From JAJXZP01 sp963787185 (lineage in GTDB: Bacteria > Spirochaetota > Spirochaetia > Treponematales > Rectinemataceae), in assembly GCA_963787185.1 (NCBI GenBank), contig CAWBCC010000012.1, positions 557,144-621,143 on the forward strand: DNA of 64,000 nucleotides, given 5' to 3'. The position numbers and the translations under genes were made by a program. Of this stretch, positions 8,008-16,560 are shown piece after piece. Below the pieces are notes generated by a model that had not been told where the DNA came from, ran no database searches, and worked only from the letters and a program-made list of their open reading frames with translations. Every line of letters starts with the position of its first letter. The first letter of the stretch is position 1.

Positions 8008-10368
8008 ATGAACGATCGCATTTCGCGGCTGCGCGAGGAGAGCTTTACCGCGCGCCCCAGTTTCTCGGCCGAGCGGGCCCTCCTCACCACGGAGTTCTAC
8101 GAAGAATGGCAGGGAAAGCTCTCCGTGCCCGTGCTCAGGGCCATGAACTTCCGGAACCTCTGCGAGCGCAAGACGATCTATATTGGCCCCCTGGAGATGA
8201 TCGTGGGCGAGCGGGGTCCGCGGCCCAAGGCCGTGTCCTCCTTCCCGGAGCTCACCTGTCATTCGGAGGAGGACCTTCGCGTCCTGGATTCGCGGCCCAT
8301 GACGAGCTACGCCGTGCCCGCCGGGGACCTGCGGATCTATCGCGAGCAGGTCATTCCGTATTGGCGCGGCAGGAGTATGCGCGATCGCGCCTTCGCGGAG
8401 ATTTCGGAGGAATGGAAGCGACTCTACGAGGCCGGACTCTTCACCGAGTTCATGGAACAGCGCGCTCCCGGCCACACTTCGCTCGACGGCGCCATCTACC
8501 GCAGGGGACTGATCGACTTCAAGGAGGAGATCGCCCGCTCCCGCGTAGCGCTCGACTGGGACGCCGACCCCACGGCGCTCGACAAGGACGAGGAGCTCTC
8601 GGCGATGGATATCGCCTGCGACGGGGCTATCGCCTTCGCCGAGCGCCACGCCGAGCTCGCCGAGACCATGGCCAGGGCCGAGTCGAACCCGGTCCGGGCC
8701 GCCGAGCTGCGGCGAATCGCCGAGGTTTGCCGCCGTGTACCCGCTCGGGCTCCCCGCGACTTCTGGGAAGCGCTCCAGATGTACTGGTTCGTCCACCTCG
8801 GGACGATCACCGAGCTGAACGGCTGGGACGCGATGAGCCCCGGGCACCTCGACCAGCATCTCGCGCCCTTTTACGAGCGGGGACTGGCCGATGGGAGCCT
8901 GGACCGCGAGCATGCGAAGGAGCTGCTTTCCTGCTTCTGGATCAAGGTGAACAATACCCCGGCTCCGCCCAAGGTGGGGGTGACGGCGGCCGAGAGCGGC
9001 ACCTACAACGACTTCACGAACGTCAATCTCGGAGGCCTCGGACGCGACGGCGCGGACGCCTCGAGCGAAGTTTCGTTCATCGTACTCGAGGTGCTCGACG
9101 AACTGCAGCTCCTCCAGCCCCAGGCCAACGTTCAGCTGAGCGCCCGGACGCCCGACCGCCTGCTTTCGGCGGCCTGCCGCGTGATCCGCAGAGGCTCGGG
9201 CTATCCCTCGCTCTTCAACGCGGACGAGGTCGTGATGGCGCAGGTGGGCATGGGCAAGAGTGTCGAGGACGCCAGAGAGGGCGGTACTTCGGGCTGCATC
9301 GAGACGGGCTGTTTCGGCAAGGAAGCCTACCTCCTGCACGGCTATCTCAACGTGCCCAAGATCCTCGAGCTCGTCCTCAACGACGGCGTCGATCCGCTGA
9401 GCGGCCGGCGCGTCTCGCCTTCGAGCGGCGCGCCCGAGTGCTTCGCCGATTTCGAGGCGCTGTACTCGGCCTTCGAAAGGCAGCTCCGCTACGTCGTCGA
9501 CACGAAGATACGCGTCTCGAACTACCTCGACAGGATGTTCGCCCGCTATGCCCCCGCCCCCTTCCTTTCGGTCTTCATCGAGGGCTGCATATCCCGGGGA
9601 AAGGACTACTACGACGGCGGTGCGCACTACAACACCGACTACATCCAGTGCTGCGGGCTCGGAACGGTCACCGACTCGCTCGCCGCGATCAAGAGGCACG
9701 TTTTCGAGGATCGCAGGGTGGCATTGTCCGAGCTCCTCGCCGCGCTGAAGGGCGACTGGGCCGGACGCGAGGACCTGAGGCTCCTGGTCGCGAACAAGAC
9801 TCCCAAGTTCGGCAACGACGACGACTATGCCGATTCGATCGCCCAACGCGTCTTCGAGACCCTGTGCAGCCTGATAGACGGCCGCAGCTCCCCGCGGGGA
9901 GGAACCTATCACATCGACTTCCTGTCCACCACCTGCCACGTCTATTTCGGCTCGGTTACCGGGGCGAGTCCCGACGGCCGCCGCGCCCGCGCGCCGGAGT
10001 CCGACGGCACCTCCCCCGCTCAGGGCGCGGACCGCTCCGGACCCACAGCTGTCATCCGCTCGCTCGCCAAGCTCGACATCGCACGCACCGGCGGCTCCCT
10101 CCTCAACCAGCGGTTCCAGCCCGCGACACTGGCGGGCGAAGAAGGCGTCCAGCGTCTGTCCTCCCTCGTGCGCAGCTATTTCCGGTTGGGGGGCCACCAT
10201 GTACAGTTCAACGTCGTCGACACGGAAACCCTGCGCGAGGCGCAGAAGCGCCCCGAAGACTACCGGAGTCTTCTCGTCCGCGTTGCCGGCTACAGCGACT
10301 ATTTCGTGGATCTCGACAGAAACCACCAGGAGGAAATCATCAGCCGAACCGCCCAGGAAAGCTTCTGA
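8008..10368 (+). CDS. hypD: glycyl-radical dehydratase, probable trans-4-hydroxy-L-proline dehydratase
   Basis: The 786-residue protein has the thiyl-radical loop GTSGCIETGCFGKEAY with Cys430 and Glu432, and the radical site RVAGYSDYF with Gly761. His156 (RAPGHT) and Asp274 (GWDAMSPG) are present too. These five residues are offset by a constant four from the catalytic set I recall for Clostridioides HypD (H160, D278, C434, E436, G765), and the flanking sequence also resembles HypD. The reaction would be dehydration of hydroxyproline to pyrroline-5-carboxylate. The P5C reductase often linked to hypD is not in this window. I chose ATG 8008, with GGAGG 5 bases upstream, over an upstream TTG. 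A related diol or glycerol dehydratase remains the alternative. Confidence 0.8.
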   Translation: MNDRISRLREESFTARPSFSAERALLTTEFYEEWQGKLSVPVLRAMNFRNLCERKTIYIGPLEMIVGERGPRPKAVSSFPELTCHSEEDLRVLDSRPMTSYAVPAGDLRIYREQVIPYWRGRSMRDRAFAEISEEWKRLYEAGLFTEFMEQRAPGHTSLDGAIYRRGLIDFKEEIARSRVALDWDADPTALDKDEELSAMDIACDGAIAFAERHAELAETMARAESNPVRAAELRRIAEVCRRVPARAPRDFWEALQMYWFVHLGTITELNGWDAMSPGHLDQHLAPFYERGLADGSLDREHAKELLSCFWIKVNNTPAPPKVGVTAAESGTYNDFTNVNLGGLGRDGADASSEVSFIVLEVLDELQLLQPQANVQLSARTPDRLLSAACRVIRRGSGYPSLFNADEVVMAQVGMGKSVEDAREGGTSGCIETGCFGKEAYLLHGYLNVPKILELVLNDGVDPLSGRRVSPSSGAPECFADFEALYSAFERQLRYVVDTKIRVSNYLDRMFARYAPAPFLSVFIEGCISRGKDYYDGGAHYNTDYIQCCGLGTVTDSLAAIKRHVFEDRRVALSELLAALKGDWAGREDLRLLVANKTPKFGNDDDYADSIAQRVFETLCSLIDGRSSPRGGTYHIDFLSTTCHVYFGSVTGASPDGRRARAPESDGTSPAQGADRSGPTAVIRSLAKLDIARTGGSLLNQRFQPATLAGEEGVQRLSSLVRSYFRLGGHHVQFNVVDTETLREAQKRPEDYRSLLVRVAGYSDYFVDLDRNHQEEIISRTAQESF

Positions 10369-10384
10369 CGCGGACGGTTCCGGA

Positions 10385-10416
10385 GGCGCGGCCTTCCTCG
10401 AGCCCTCGGCCGCGCC
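10385..10416 (+). terminator. GC-rich hairpin after hypD
   Basis: GGCGCGGCC (10385-10393) pairs with GGCCGCGCC (10408-10416) over a 14-base loop, followed by GTTTCGG. It lies 17 bases after the hypD stop and before the tRNA promoter, so it probably ends the operon. The T-tract is weak. Confidence 0.6.
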
Positions 10417-10434
10417 GTTTCGGCAGCCCCTCGC

Positions 10435-10464
10435 TTGACATTCGTTCGCTTAGTCGGATATAAA
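10435..10464 (+). promoter_or_regulatory. promoter of tRNA-Leu
   Basis: TTGACA (10435-10440) and TATAAA (10459-10464) with an 18-base spacer form a near-consensus sigma-70 promoter, placing the start about 8 bases before the mature tRNA. Confidence 0.75.
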
Positions 10465-10478
10465 AGCATCCGTTCCGC

Positions 10479-10560
10479 GCGGCGATGGTGGAATTGGTAG
10501 ACACGCTAGCTTGAGGTGCTAGTGCCGAGAGGCATGGAGGTTCAAGTCCTCTTCGCCGCA
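10479..10560 (+). tRNA. tRNA-Leu (anticodon GAG)
   Basis: The 82-base sequence folds as a class II tRNA: acceptor GCGGCGA pairs with TCGCCGC, the anticodon stem CTAGC/GCTAG holds the loop TTGAGGT with anticodon GAG, a variable arm TGCCGAGAGGCA follows, and the T-arm has the loop GTTCAAG. The discriminator is A; CCA is not encoded. The 3' 52 bases are the attachment core of an integrative element and recur at 21335-21386, so integration leaves this tRNA intact. Confidence 0.95.
10509..10560 (+). repeat. attL core (tRNA-Leu 3' end)
   Basis: The 52 bases from GCTTGAGG to CGCCGCA are identical to 21335-21386 and cover the anticodon loop to the 3' end of the tRNA. This is the crossover segment expected for a tRNA-targeting tyrosine integrase. 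Confidence 0.9.
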
Positions 10561-10627
10561 ACGTACAGTTTTGGCAAGGAATTAGGCCGACCCGAAACCG
10601 GGAGGCATATCACGCGAACCTGAGAGA

Positions 10628-10648
10628 GTAGCACTGAAAAGTAGCACT
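10628..10648. repeat. integrase arm-type sites, left end
   Basis: GTAGCACT occurs at 10628-10635 and 10641-10648. The same pair recurs at 21177-21184 and 21189-21196 inside the right end, and in a near copy at the decayed end around 23776. Paired short direct repeats at both ends of a tyrosine-integrase element are typical arm-binding sites. Confidence 0.6.
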
Positions 10649-10668
10649 CTTCCGGGAAAGGACGAGAT

Positions 10669-11883
10669 ATGCGCCCGGTTTCTCGTTTTCCGTTCTCCCT
10701 CTACAAGAAGCCCTCTTCCTCCGGCCCGGCTGTCTGGTACGCCCGATTCTGGGACGAGAGCGCCCGCCGATACGGCCTGACGCGCTCCACGGGCATACTT
10801 GCCGAAGGGAAGCGCGAGCGCCGATCTGAGGCCGAGGCCGCCGCCCGTGCCATGCTCCCCGCGATTCAATTCAAGCCTTCACCTGCTGATGTTCACTTCT
10901 TGGACTATGTAAAGGGATTTTGGACGTCCGAAAGCCCCTACGTCCGCGAGCGTGCCCTTGTCGCCAAGAAGCCGCTATCCGCCTACTACGTCAAAATGAA
11001 CCACGACGACGTAAAGCGGCACCTTAGCCCGTTCACCGGCTTCAAGGGTCTGGCCTTGAAAGACCTGACCCCCGGCCTCATCCTCGATTGGATGCGCTGG
11101 GCGGCTGAAACTGGCCTTAGCGCCCGCCGTATCAATGTCATTCTCCAATCCATGCGGGTAGCTGTCCGCTACGCAGTCAAACGCGAGGAGCTCGCCCGCG
11201 ATCCATTCGCCAAGATAGGCGCAGCGCGAGAGGAAGCGAGAGAGAAAGGCATCCTGACCCCCGCCGAACTTGCGGCCCTCATCGCCACGCCCGCTTCCGA
11301 TCCTCGCGTCAAGGCGGCTGTCCTCCTCGCGGCACTCTGCGGCCTGCGCCGTGGCGAGGTCCGGGGTCTTCTGTGGGGAGACGTGGATACCGAAGCCAAG
11401 GTCCTGCGCATTGCCCACAACTACGTTGACGTGGAGGGAGCGAAGGGGCCGAAGTGCGGGAGCGCTCGCGCCGTACCGATCCCCGAGGCCGCCCAGGGCG
11501 CGCTAGAGGCGGTCCGGGGCGTTGCTCGCTTCCAAGCCCCGGAAGATTATGTCTTCGCCTCGTTTGCTTCTGGCAAGAAGCCTCTGGGGGATTCCTTTTT
11601 CCGATACGGCTTTGCCCACACGCTCGAAGCTATCGGCATAGACACGGTGAAGCGTAGGGCGCGGAACCTCACCTTTCACGGCCTCCGGCACACCTATGTC
11701 ACCCTCGGCAGAATGTCCGGGCTTCCTGACCTGGTGATTCAAGCCCTGGCCGGCCACAAGTCCGCTTGCATGATGGAGCACTATTCCCACGCCGGGCAGG
11801 TGATCGACTTCCAGGACGCGCGAGCCAAGCTAGAGAAGGCTGTCGCTCAGGAGCCGGAGAAAGCGGCCGGGGGTGCGGTATGA
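10669..11883 (+). CDS. tyrosine-type site-specific integrase
   Basis: The 404-residue protein has an N-terminal arm-binding region, a SAM-like core-binding domain (about residues 80-170, including VKRHLSPF and RRINVILQSMR), and a catalytic domain with the Arg in CGLRRGEVRGL, HGLRHTY (His-x-x-Arg) and the nucleophile Tyr in MMEHYSHA. It lies 108 bases inside attL and points inward, as usual for tRNA integrators. A gene remnant with the same 5' end sits at 23817 and a distinct decayed integrase at 22054-22698. The stop overlaps the next small gene by four bases (ATGA). Confidence 0.93.
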   Translation: MRPVSRFPFSLYKKPSSSGPAVWYARFWDESARRYGLTRSTGILAEGKRERRSEAEAAARAMLPAIQFKPSPADVHFLDYVKGFWTSESPYVRERALVAKKPLSAYYVKMNHDDVKRHLSPFTGFKGLALKDLTPGLILDWMRWAAETGLSARRINVILQSMRVAVRYAVKREELARDPFAKIGAAREEAREKGILTPAELAALIATPASDPRVKAAVLLAALCGLRRGEVRGLLWGDVDTEAKVLRIAHNYVDVEGAKGPKCGSARAVPIPEAAQGALEAVRGVARFQAPEDYVFASFASGKKPLGDSFFRYGFAHTLEAIGIDTVKRRARNLTFHGLRHTYVTLGRMSGLPDLVIQALAGHKSACMMEHYSHAGQVIDFQDARAKLEKAVAQEPEKAAGGAV

Positions 11884-12056
11884 CAACCCTCGATATCCTC
11901 CGCGACCACCTCAAGGCCGCCGAGGCCGATGCGCTCCGAGTCTACGAACAGGATAGAGGCAAGCCCTCCGAGGCTTTCGACGCGGGGCGATATGACGGCC
12001 TAAAGCAGGCTATCGAAATACTCGACGACATCGCCGAGGCAGTGAGGGCGCTATGA
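11880..12056 (+). CDS. small conserved-looking element protein
   Basis: A 58-residue, acidic, helical protein (MTTLDILRDHLKAAEADA at its start). The ATG overlaps the integrase stop and its own stop overlaps the next ATG, both as ATGA, which supports real translation by coupling. I do not recognise a family. A regulatory or structural accessory of the element is possible but unproven. Confidence 0.6.
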   Translation: MTTLDILRDHLKAAEADALRVYEQDRGKPSEAFDAGRYDGLKQAIEILDDIAEAVRAL

Positions 12057-12810
12057 CCCGTTGCCAACATTTCGCGACATGCTCGGCTCCGCTCTGCCCG
12101 GAGGACCCGGCGAGCTTAGAGGGCGGCGCATGGTTCCCCTGTGAGGAGATATGCAAGCGCCACGGCGTGGACTTCGCGGCGCGACAACGGAGGATAGCTC
12201 GGGCGGGGATCGGTTCAGAGACGTGCTTCACGGCTTCGATGCTGAGGCGGAACGTCCCAGTAACGAAGACACTCCGGGGACTCGACCCGGAGCGTCTACG
12301 AGACGAAGCGCTCAAATCGTGGTTCAAACGACATAAGGGCAAGACTCCCCTATCCGAGGTGTCGCGGACCGGAGTGTTTTCCTCTCCTCTCCCGAAGTCT
12401 TTTATCATGAATTATTACCAAATATTGTATTTGTCCCGAGCTGGTTGAGTTGGAAATCAAAGTGGGTTCAACAGGACTCCCAAGATATTCTGCCTTCTTC
12501 TTCGCGTTGATTTCTTGTAGAGCCGTCATCACACTCGAAGAATTAGCTTCCAGTGACAATACGCGAGCCGCTAGAGCGCTTTATGCCGTTGCTGGCATTG
12601 CGCCCAGTTCCCCTTGCCGATTGGTTGCCTTGTCCATTTTCATATTCTGCGAAGGGAATCTTCCCGTGCTAAACGATGAGTCCGCCATTTTCCGGAGGAC
12701 ATGAATTCGGGAGTATATCGGCGTTTGCAAGAAAATATCGCGGGAGGCTACACGAGGCAGAGAAGGAACGGCGTCGGGGGCTTCTCTGGCCGTCCAAACG
12801 GGCCGGATAG
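12053..12810 (+). pseudogene. cysteine-rich element protein split by a 393-bp insertion
   Basis: The reading frame begins MTRCQHFATCSAPLCPED at 12053 and is interrupted after KTPLSE by the mobile element at 12360-12752. Deleting the insert with one copy of the 5-bp duplication (joining 12359 to 12758) restores a continuous frame ending AEKERRRGLLWPSKRAG at the TAG 12808-12810, for 119 residues. The N-terminal cysteines (C-x5-C-x4-C, later CEEIC) suggest a small metal-binding protein. As it stands the frame runs into the insert and ends at 12448. Function unknown. Confidence 0.75.
12360..12752. mobile_element. 393-bp non-autonomous mobile element, copy 1
   Basis: The segment is identical, as far as I compared, to 17274-17666. 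It begins TGTCGCGGACC and ends GGGAGGCTACA, so the termini are TGT...ACA. It is flanked by the 5-bp direct repeat CGAGG (12355-12359 and 12753-12757). The other copy has a different duplication, GGAAG, showing independent transposition. No transposase is encoded; the longest internal frames (84 residues plus, 69 residues minus) look like no known protein. TGT...ACA ends with 5-bp duplications are known for Tn7/Tn5053/Mu-class DDE transposition, so the mobilising enzyme may be of that kind (inference). Confidence 0.8.
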
Positions 12811-12928
12811 CTCAAAATGCTTGCATCCGCTCGGGCTTCCAAGGAGGGCCCGGCCCTTTGGCGTGTTTGGCATAGTCCGAGGCCGGGAACATGGGGAAGG
12901 TCCGGTAGGCGGCGAGCCCCAACGTAGC

Positions 12929-13255
12929 CTACCGCTTCAGATAATCTGTGAAGGCTGCCTCGATATTGAGGGCGATTGAATCTTTCAACATGAGCATTAG
13001 CGAGATTAAGCTTTCGTGTTCTTGCAGCTTGGCCCTAGACTCCTTGGAATCATAAAAGAGCTCAAACGTATGAAGGGCGAGGGCTTTCGCGATCCGGTCA
13101 AGGTTCTCGGCCGAGGGGAACTTCTTGCATATCTCAATGTCGCCTATAAGCGAGGTTGAACAGCCGACTCTCTCGGCCAGCTTCATTTGCGAATAGCCGA
13201 GCCGGGCTCGCGCCGTCTTCATGTTCTGAGCTAAAAGCTCCCGTGCGTTAGCCAT
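12929..13255 (-). CDS. XRE-family HTH regulator
   Basis: A 108-residue protein whose residues 10-65 form an XRE helix-turn-helix (ARARLGYSQMKLAERVGC, then STSLIGDIE and SAENLDRIAKAL). The C-terminal part is helical and may dimerise. I place the start at 13255, where ATG is preceded by GAGGGGG, not at the longest reading. It is transcribed away from the lipoprotein gene, and the 140-base divergent region holds TTGACA at 13300-13305. It probably represses the adjacent cargo genes or itself. Confidence 0.8.
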   Translation of the reverse strand: MANARELLAQNMKTARARLGYSQMKLAERVGCSTSLIGDIEICKKFPSAENLDRIAKALALHTFELFYDSKESRAKLQEHESLISLMLMLKDSIALNIEAAFTDYLKR

Positions 13256-13394
13256 GGCCCCCTCTCTGAGCGAGTCCAGATTGTTGCTTAGAGGAGGCCT
13301 TGACAATAATCTAATGACGGGTGGAAAATGCCACCAATAGAGGTTGGTGTTCACTTCATGTCAGGTCGCTTCATCCCGAAGAAAGCGAGGATTT

Positions 13395-13730
13395 ATGAAA
13401 ACAAGGGTTGGTTTGCTGGCGCTTTTCCTTCTGCCAGTTCTCATTGCTTCCTGCGCTTCATTTTCAAATAGATATACCGAGGCCAATATCCGAATCGCAA
13501 CAAACCCTAGAGTGGTTGCTGATATGCAATTCGTGGATGGGTGGAGCACTCAAGCAGGTACTGCCTATAGTGCGCAGGCGGTAGGAATAATGGTCGCTAA
13601 CGACCTCGCAAAGAAGGGATGGCATGACGTTTGCGTGCTTGTCGAGTTGACAGCGCGGGGGGACTCGCTCGCGCCATCTTGGAATATCACGGCTCATCTA
13701 AATATCTGGCAGATTTCAATCTATAGGTGA
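13395..13730 (+). CDS. predicted lipoprotein
   Basis: The 111-residue product has a signal peptide MKTRVGLLALFLLPV followed by the lipobox LIASC, so Cys near residue 19 would be lipidated. The mature part (about 92 residues) matches no family I recognise. GCGAGG sits 5 bases before the ATG. It is the first gene of the lower-GC cargo block, divergent from the XRE gene and followed at a short distance by a small membrane protein gene, so both products probably act in the envelope. Confidence 0.7.
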   Translation: MKTRVGLLALFLLPVLIASCASFSNRYTEANIRIATNPRVVADMQFVDGWSTQAGTAYSAQAVGIMVANDLAKKGWHDVCVLVELTARGDSLAPSWNITAHLNIWQISIYR

Positions 13731-13762
13731 TATAATATTGTTTTGGAGAAGACGAAACCTGA

Positions 13763-14110
13763 ATGACTGGGGGGCGAATGAATCCGAATAAATCCCTCTC
13801 TTTGGTTTCTAGGTCAGTATCCGTCATTCTTCTTCTATTGACTTTCCTAAGACTCCCCTACGGATATTTCACTTTCTTGCGGTTAGTTATTTGTGCTGTA
13901 GCTGCCTTCCACTGTGTACTCGCCTTCAATCTGAACCGGGGAGTCATTGCAGGGAGCTTCGGCCTCATCGCAATTCTCTTCAATCCGATTGTTCCGATCC
14001 ACCTAAGCAAAGAAACATGGCGGCCGATTGACCTTTTGGTCGCCGCATTATTCTTACTCTCCTTTGTTCTTATGCATGCATCAAAAAAGTCAGCCATTCC
14101 GAAAGACTAG
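13763..14110 (+). CDS. small membrane protein, DUF6804-like
   Basis: The 115-residue protein has about four hydrophobic segments and the conserved-looking LPYGYFTFLRLVICAVA and LFNPIVPIHL motifs that I associate with DUF6804-type small membrane proteins of unknown function. The start may be the ATG at 13763 (GGAGAAG 11 bases upstream) or 13778. It follows the lipoprotein gene by 32 bases and may share its transcript. Confidence 0.65.
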   Translation: MTGGRMNPNKSLSLVSRSVSVILLLLTFLRLPYGYFTFLRLVICAVAAFHCVLAFNLNRGVIAGSFGLIAILFNPIVPIHLSKETWRPIDLLVAALFLLSFVLMHASKKSAIPKD

Positions 14111-14135
14111 CATCTCAATCAAATTAGCGGTGAAA

Positions 14136-14157
14136 CACAACGTAGAAATACGTTGTG
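14136..14157. terminator. hairpin between cargo genes
   Basis: CACAACGTA and TACGTTGTG pair perfectly around a GAAA tetraloop. No T-tract follows. It may mark the end of the membrane-protein transcript or stabilise its 3' end. Confidence 0.4.
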
Positions 14158-14176
14158 GGTCAAAGGGGGGAGTCAT

Positions 14177-14287
14177 ATGAAAGCAAAAGATATTCATTTG
14201 CGATGGATGGTAGGTATCTTTTCCCCAAGAGCCGGCTTCTCCTTTTCAGCAGAAAGATCGTCCATTGATACTACCCCTCTTTTCTAG
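14177..14287 (+). CDS. possible 36-residue peptide
   Basis: ATG at 14177 follows a strong AAAGGGGGG ribosome-binding site 6 bases away and opens a frame of 36 codons starting MKAKDIHLRWMVGIF. There is no similarity I recognise, and it could be the remnant of a longer gene. It lies between the membrane-protein gene and the IS-split zinc-ribbon gene. Confidence 0.3.
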   Translation: MKAKDIHLRWMVGIFSPRAGFSFSAERSSIDTTPLF

Positions 14288-14367
14288 GAACTCAACGCCA
14301 AATAAAGGGAGTTAAAAATGAAATCGTTGGTTGTTAAGTATGCGAATGGGCATATGGCGCGCACGAA

Positions 14368-15764
14368 GAGATATTGTCAATAGTTGTGGATTGGAAATCT
14401 GAACTATTTTCCGGTCAGGCCGCCGCTTCATCAACCCGCTCTCCATTCACAAACTTTACTCCCGCTTCCACGAGTGGGATGAATTTGAATCCGTCTAACT
14501 TGCGCCAACCCTGTTCTGCCTCCCTGCAAAGCTTGTAGACCATTGCCAGCGTTGCCTTGCGAGTCCCGTTGCCCTTCGTTCGCCGGTGGCGTAGGCGTAC
14601 CGTCGCGAAGGTCGACTCGATGGGGTTCGTGGTGCGCAGGTGGAGCCAATGAGCGGCAGGGAAATCGTAGAAGGCGAAGAGGTCGTCCTTGTCCTTCACC
14701 AGACATTCCACGGCCTTCGGGTACTTGTCGCCGAAGGAATTGACGAAGAGGTCGAAGGCTTTGAGCGCGTCCTCACGGGTGGGCGCAAGGTACTGGTCAT
14801 GCAACATTCCCTTGGCCTTCGCCTGGAGCGACTTGGGGAGCTTGTCCAAAACGTTCCCGGTCTTGTGGAACCAGCACCGCTGGATACGCGTCTCTGGCCA
14901 TACCTCCGCGGCGGCGGCCTGGAAGCCCATCGCGCCATCGCATACTGCGAGCACCGGCGCTTTCTCAAGCCCACGGGAGCGCAGATCGAGGAGAATCTCC
15001 TTCCACGACTGCGCACTTTCGCGGTAGCCATCGGATACAGCAAGCAATTCCTTGTTGCCGAATGAATCGGCGCCCATGACGACGAGCAGCCAGGCGCGTT
15101 CGTCCTCAAGCCGCGCATTGCAATACACGCCGTCTGCCCAGACGTAGACATAGCGTTTCCCTGCAAGGTCCCGTCTCGACCACTCCCCGTACTCCTCGGT
15201 CCATATCTCCTTCAGGCGCACGACGGTACTCGCCGAAAGTCCCTTCGCCTGAGGACCAAGGATCGCCTCCAACGCCGTCGGAAAGTCGTCGGTTGAGATG
15301 CCTTTGAGATACAGCACCGGCACGAGGGTATCGATGCTTGGCGCCCGCCGCATGAAGGGTGGGAGTATCCGGCTCGTGAACCGCTGCTCTCCCCTGGCGC
15401 TCAATGCCCGGTCATCCACGCGGGGACGCGTGATGGCAATCGGCCCCGCTCCGGTGAGCACGGTTCGCTCGGGCATGACGCCATTTCTCACCACCAGACG
15501 TTTCCCCTCCTCGTCGACGAGATTCTTGAACCGCGAAAGATGCTCCTCAATCTCTGCCTCCAACGCGGCTTGCAGCATCTTCCTCGCCCCTTCACGCACG
15601 ATGATTTCCAGCGCCCCCATGGTCTCGGGCGTTGCCTTGATTCGAGTCTCGATGATAGTCTTGCTCACGGACGTTCTCCTTCCCGGCGGTTGTGTTTGGC
15701 GACAAAACCTTACCGTGAAGAAACGTCCGTTTTCTATTCCGTCCACAAGAATCGATCATATCTC
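14368..15764 (-). mobile_element. IS256-family insertion sequence
   Basis: The element is 1397 bp. Its inverted repeats start GAGATATTGTCAATAG (left) and GAGATATGATCGATTC (right, reverse complement) and agree at 18 of the first 23 positions. A 9-bp target duplication, GCGCACGAA, lies at 14359-14367 and 15765-15773. Size, single Mutator-type transposase and 8-9-bp duplications fit IS256. It has inserted near the 5' end of the zinc-ribbon gene. Confidence 0.93.
14415..15668 (-). CDS. IS256-family (Mutator-type) transposase
   Basis: The 417-residue transposase shows the family's catalytic-domain motifs: YVWADGVYCNAR with the first Asp, AVCDGAMGF with the second, RCWFHKTGNVLDKLP, and RTTNPIESTFATVRLR with the catalytic Glu. 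I choose the GTG at 15668 (SKTIIETRIK follows), which has AAGGAG 8 bases upstream; a longer reading to 15746 would begin inside the terminal repeat. The frame is complete, so the element may be active. Confidence 0.93.
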   Translation of the reverse strand: MSKTIIETRIKATPETMGALEIIVREGARKMLQAALEAEIEEHLSRFKNLVDEEGKRLVVRNGVMPERTVLTGAGPIAITRPRVDDRALSARGEQRFTSRILPPFMRRAPSIDTLVPVLYLKGISTDDFPTALEAILGPQAKGLSASTVVRLKEIWTEEYGEWSRRDLAGKRYVYVWADGVYCNARLEDERAWLLVVMGADSFGNKELLAVSDGYRESAQSWKEILLDLRSRGLEKAPVLAVCDGAMGFQAAAAEVWPETRIQRCWFHKTGNVLDKLPKSLQAKAKGMLHDQYLAPTREDALKAFDLFVNSFGDKYPKAVECLVKDKDDLFAFYDFPAAHWLHLRTTNPIESTFATVRLRHRRTKGNGTRKATLAMVYKLCREAEQGWRKLDGFKFIPLVEAGVKFVNGERVDEAAA

Positions 15765-16560
15765 GCGCACGAAATTTTTTCGCCGTTTCCCTGGCGACTC
15801 CTGGGTAAATAATATGACCGCAGCAAATATAGCAGAAACGCTGTTTTCAGTGTTTATGTTTAGCATCGTCGGGAAGTCTTCAACACTATCTGGGATGGGA
15901 TATAGTGCTGAAAAGAATGATGCATATTATTTTGAGCTAGGTTGTTTCGTATTTTTTGAACTTGATGTGTGGCATTTTTCTAATAGCTATGATGATTTTC
16001 GTGACATATGGTATAATGATTGGATAGCAAATAAGTTTATAGGCCTTTTCCAAAAATCAATGCGGACCGATCACCTTGAAGAGGTATTGGAAAACCGGCT
16101 TAATCTGTTTACAAAGATAAAGCACGAAGCACTAGAGAAGAACAGCGACAGTGAAGCACAACGTAAAGAGGAGTGGGAAAGAATTTCTTTTTTCTTTGAG
16201 CAATTTGCGCTAAGAGCACTCAAAACTAACAAAGTAGAAATGTACGACCCAAAGGCTTTCCCAGTGTGGATAGACGGATTCCTCGCTAGTTTTGCAATAA
16301 AGTCAGACTTGGGCGCTTTTGCGGCAACGATGCTTCTGAGTATCATAAAAGCATTTAGATATGTTTATGAGGCAGTTAGAAAAGCTACTAGAGAACAAGA
16401 AACCGGAATCAAGGAAAACACAAAATATTGTCAGAAATGTGAAGAATACGTGGCTCCATCATTTCATGGTTTATGCCCCCAATGCGATGGTCCTCTCTGA
16501 TAGCATAGGCACTTTTCTTGTCGAATCCGCTGTAGCGTTGAATTGGTAGGAGGTACCATC

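Larger units (their letters stand above)
14318..16500 (+). pseudogene. zinc-ribbon cargo gene split by an IS256-family element
   Basis: ATG 14318 has AAAGGGAG 6 bases upstream and reads MKSLVVKYANGHMART, where the IS begins. Removing 14368-15764 plus one 9-bp duplication joins this in frame to the reading frame running to 16500, giving a 258-residue protein. The sequence is AT-richer than the chromosome. The C-terminus ends in a zinc ribbon (CQKCEEY, then CPQCDG); the middle is rich in aromatic and charged residues, with a hydrophobic stretch near ASFAIKSDLGAFAATMLL. Function unknown. The perfect duplication suggests a recent insertion, and internal starts (for example the Met at 15814) could still give a truncated product. 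Confidence 0.75.

Noticed and set aside
7894..10326. 810-residue open frame antisense to the glycyl-radical enzyme gene
   Set aside because: It mirrors hypD codon positions in GC-rich DNA and matches no protein; the opposite strand is clearly coding.
12450..12704. 84-residue protein inside the 393-bp element (also 17364-17618)
   Set aside because: No ribosome-binding site, no recognisable family, and identity between copies is explained by the element being duplicated as DNA.
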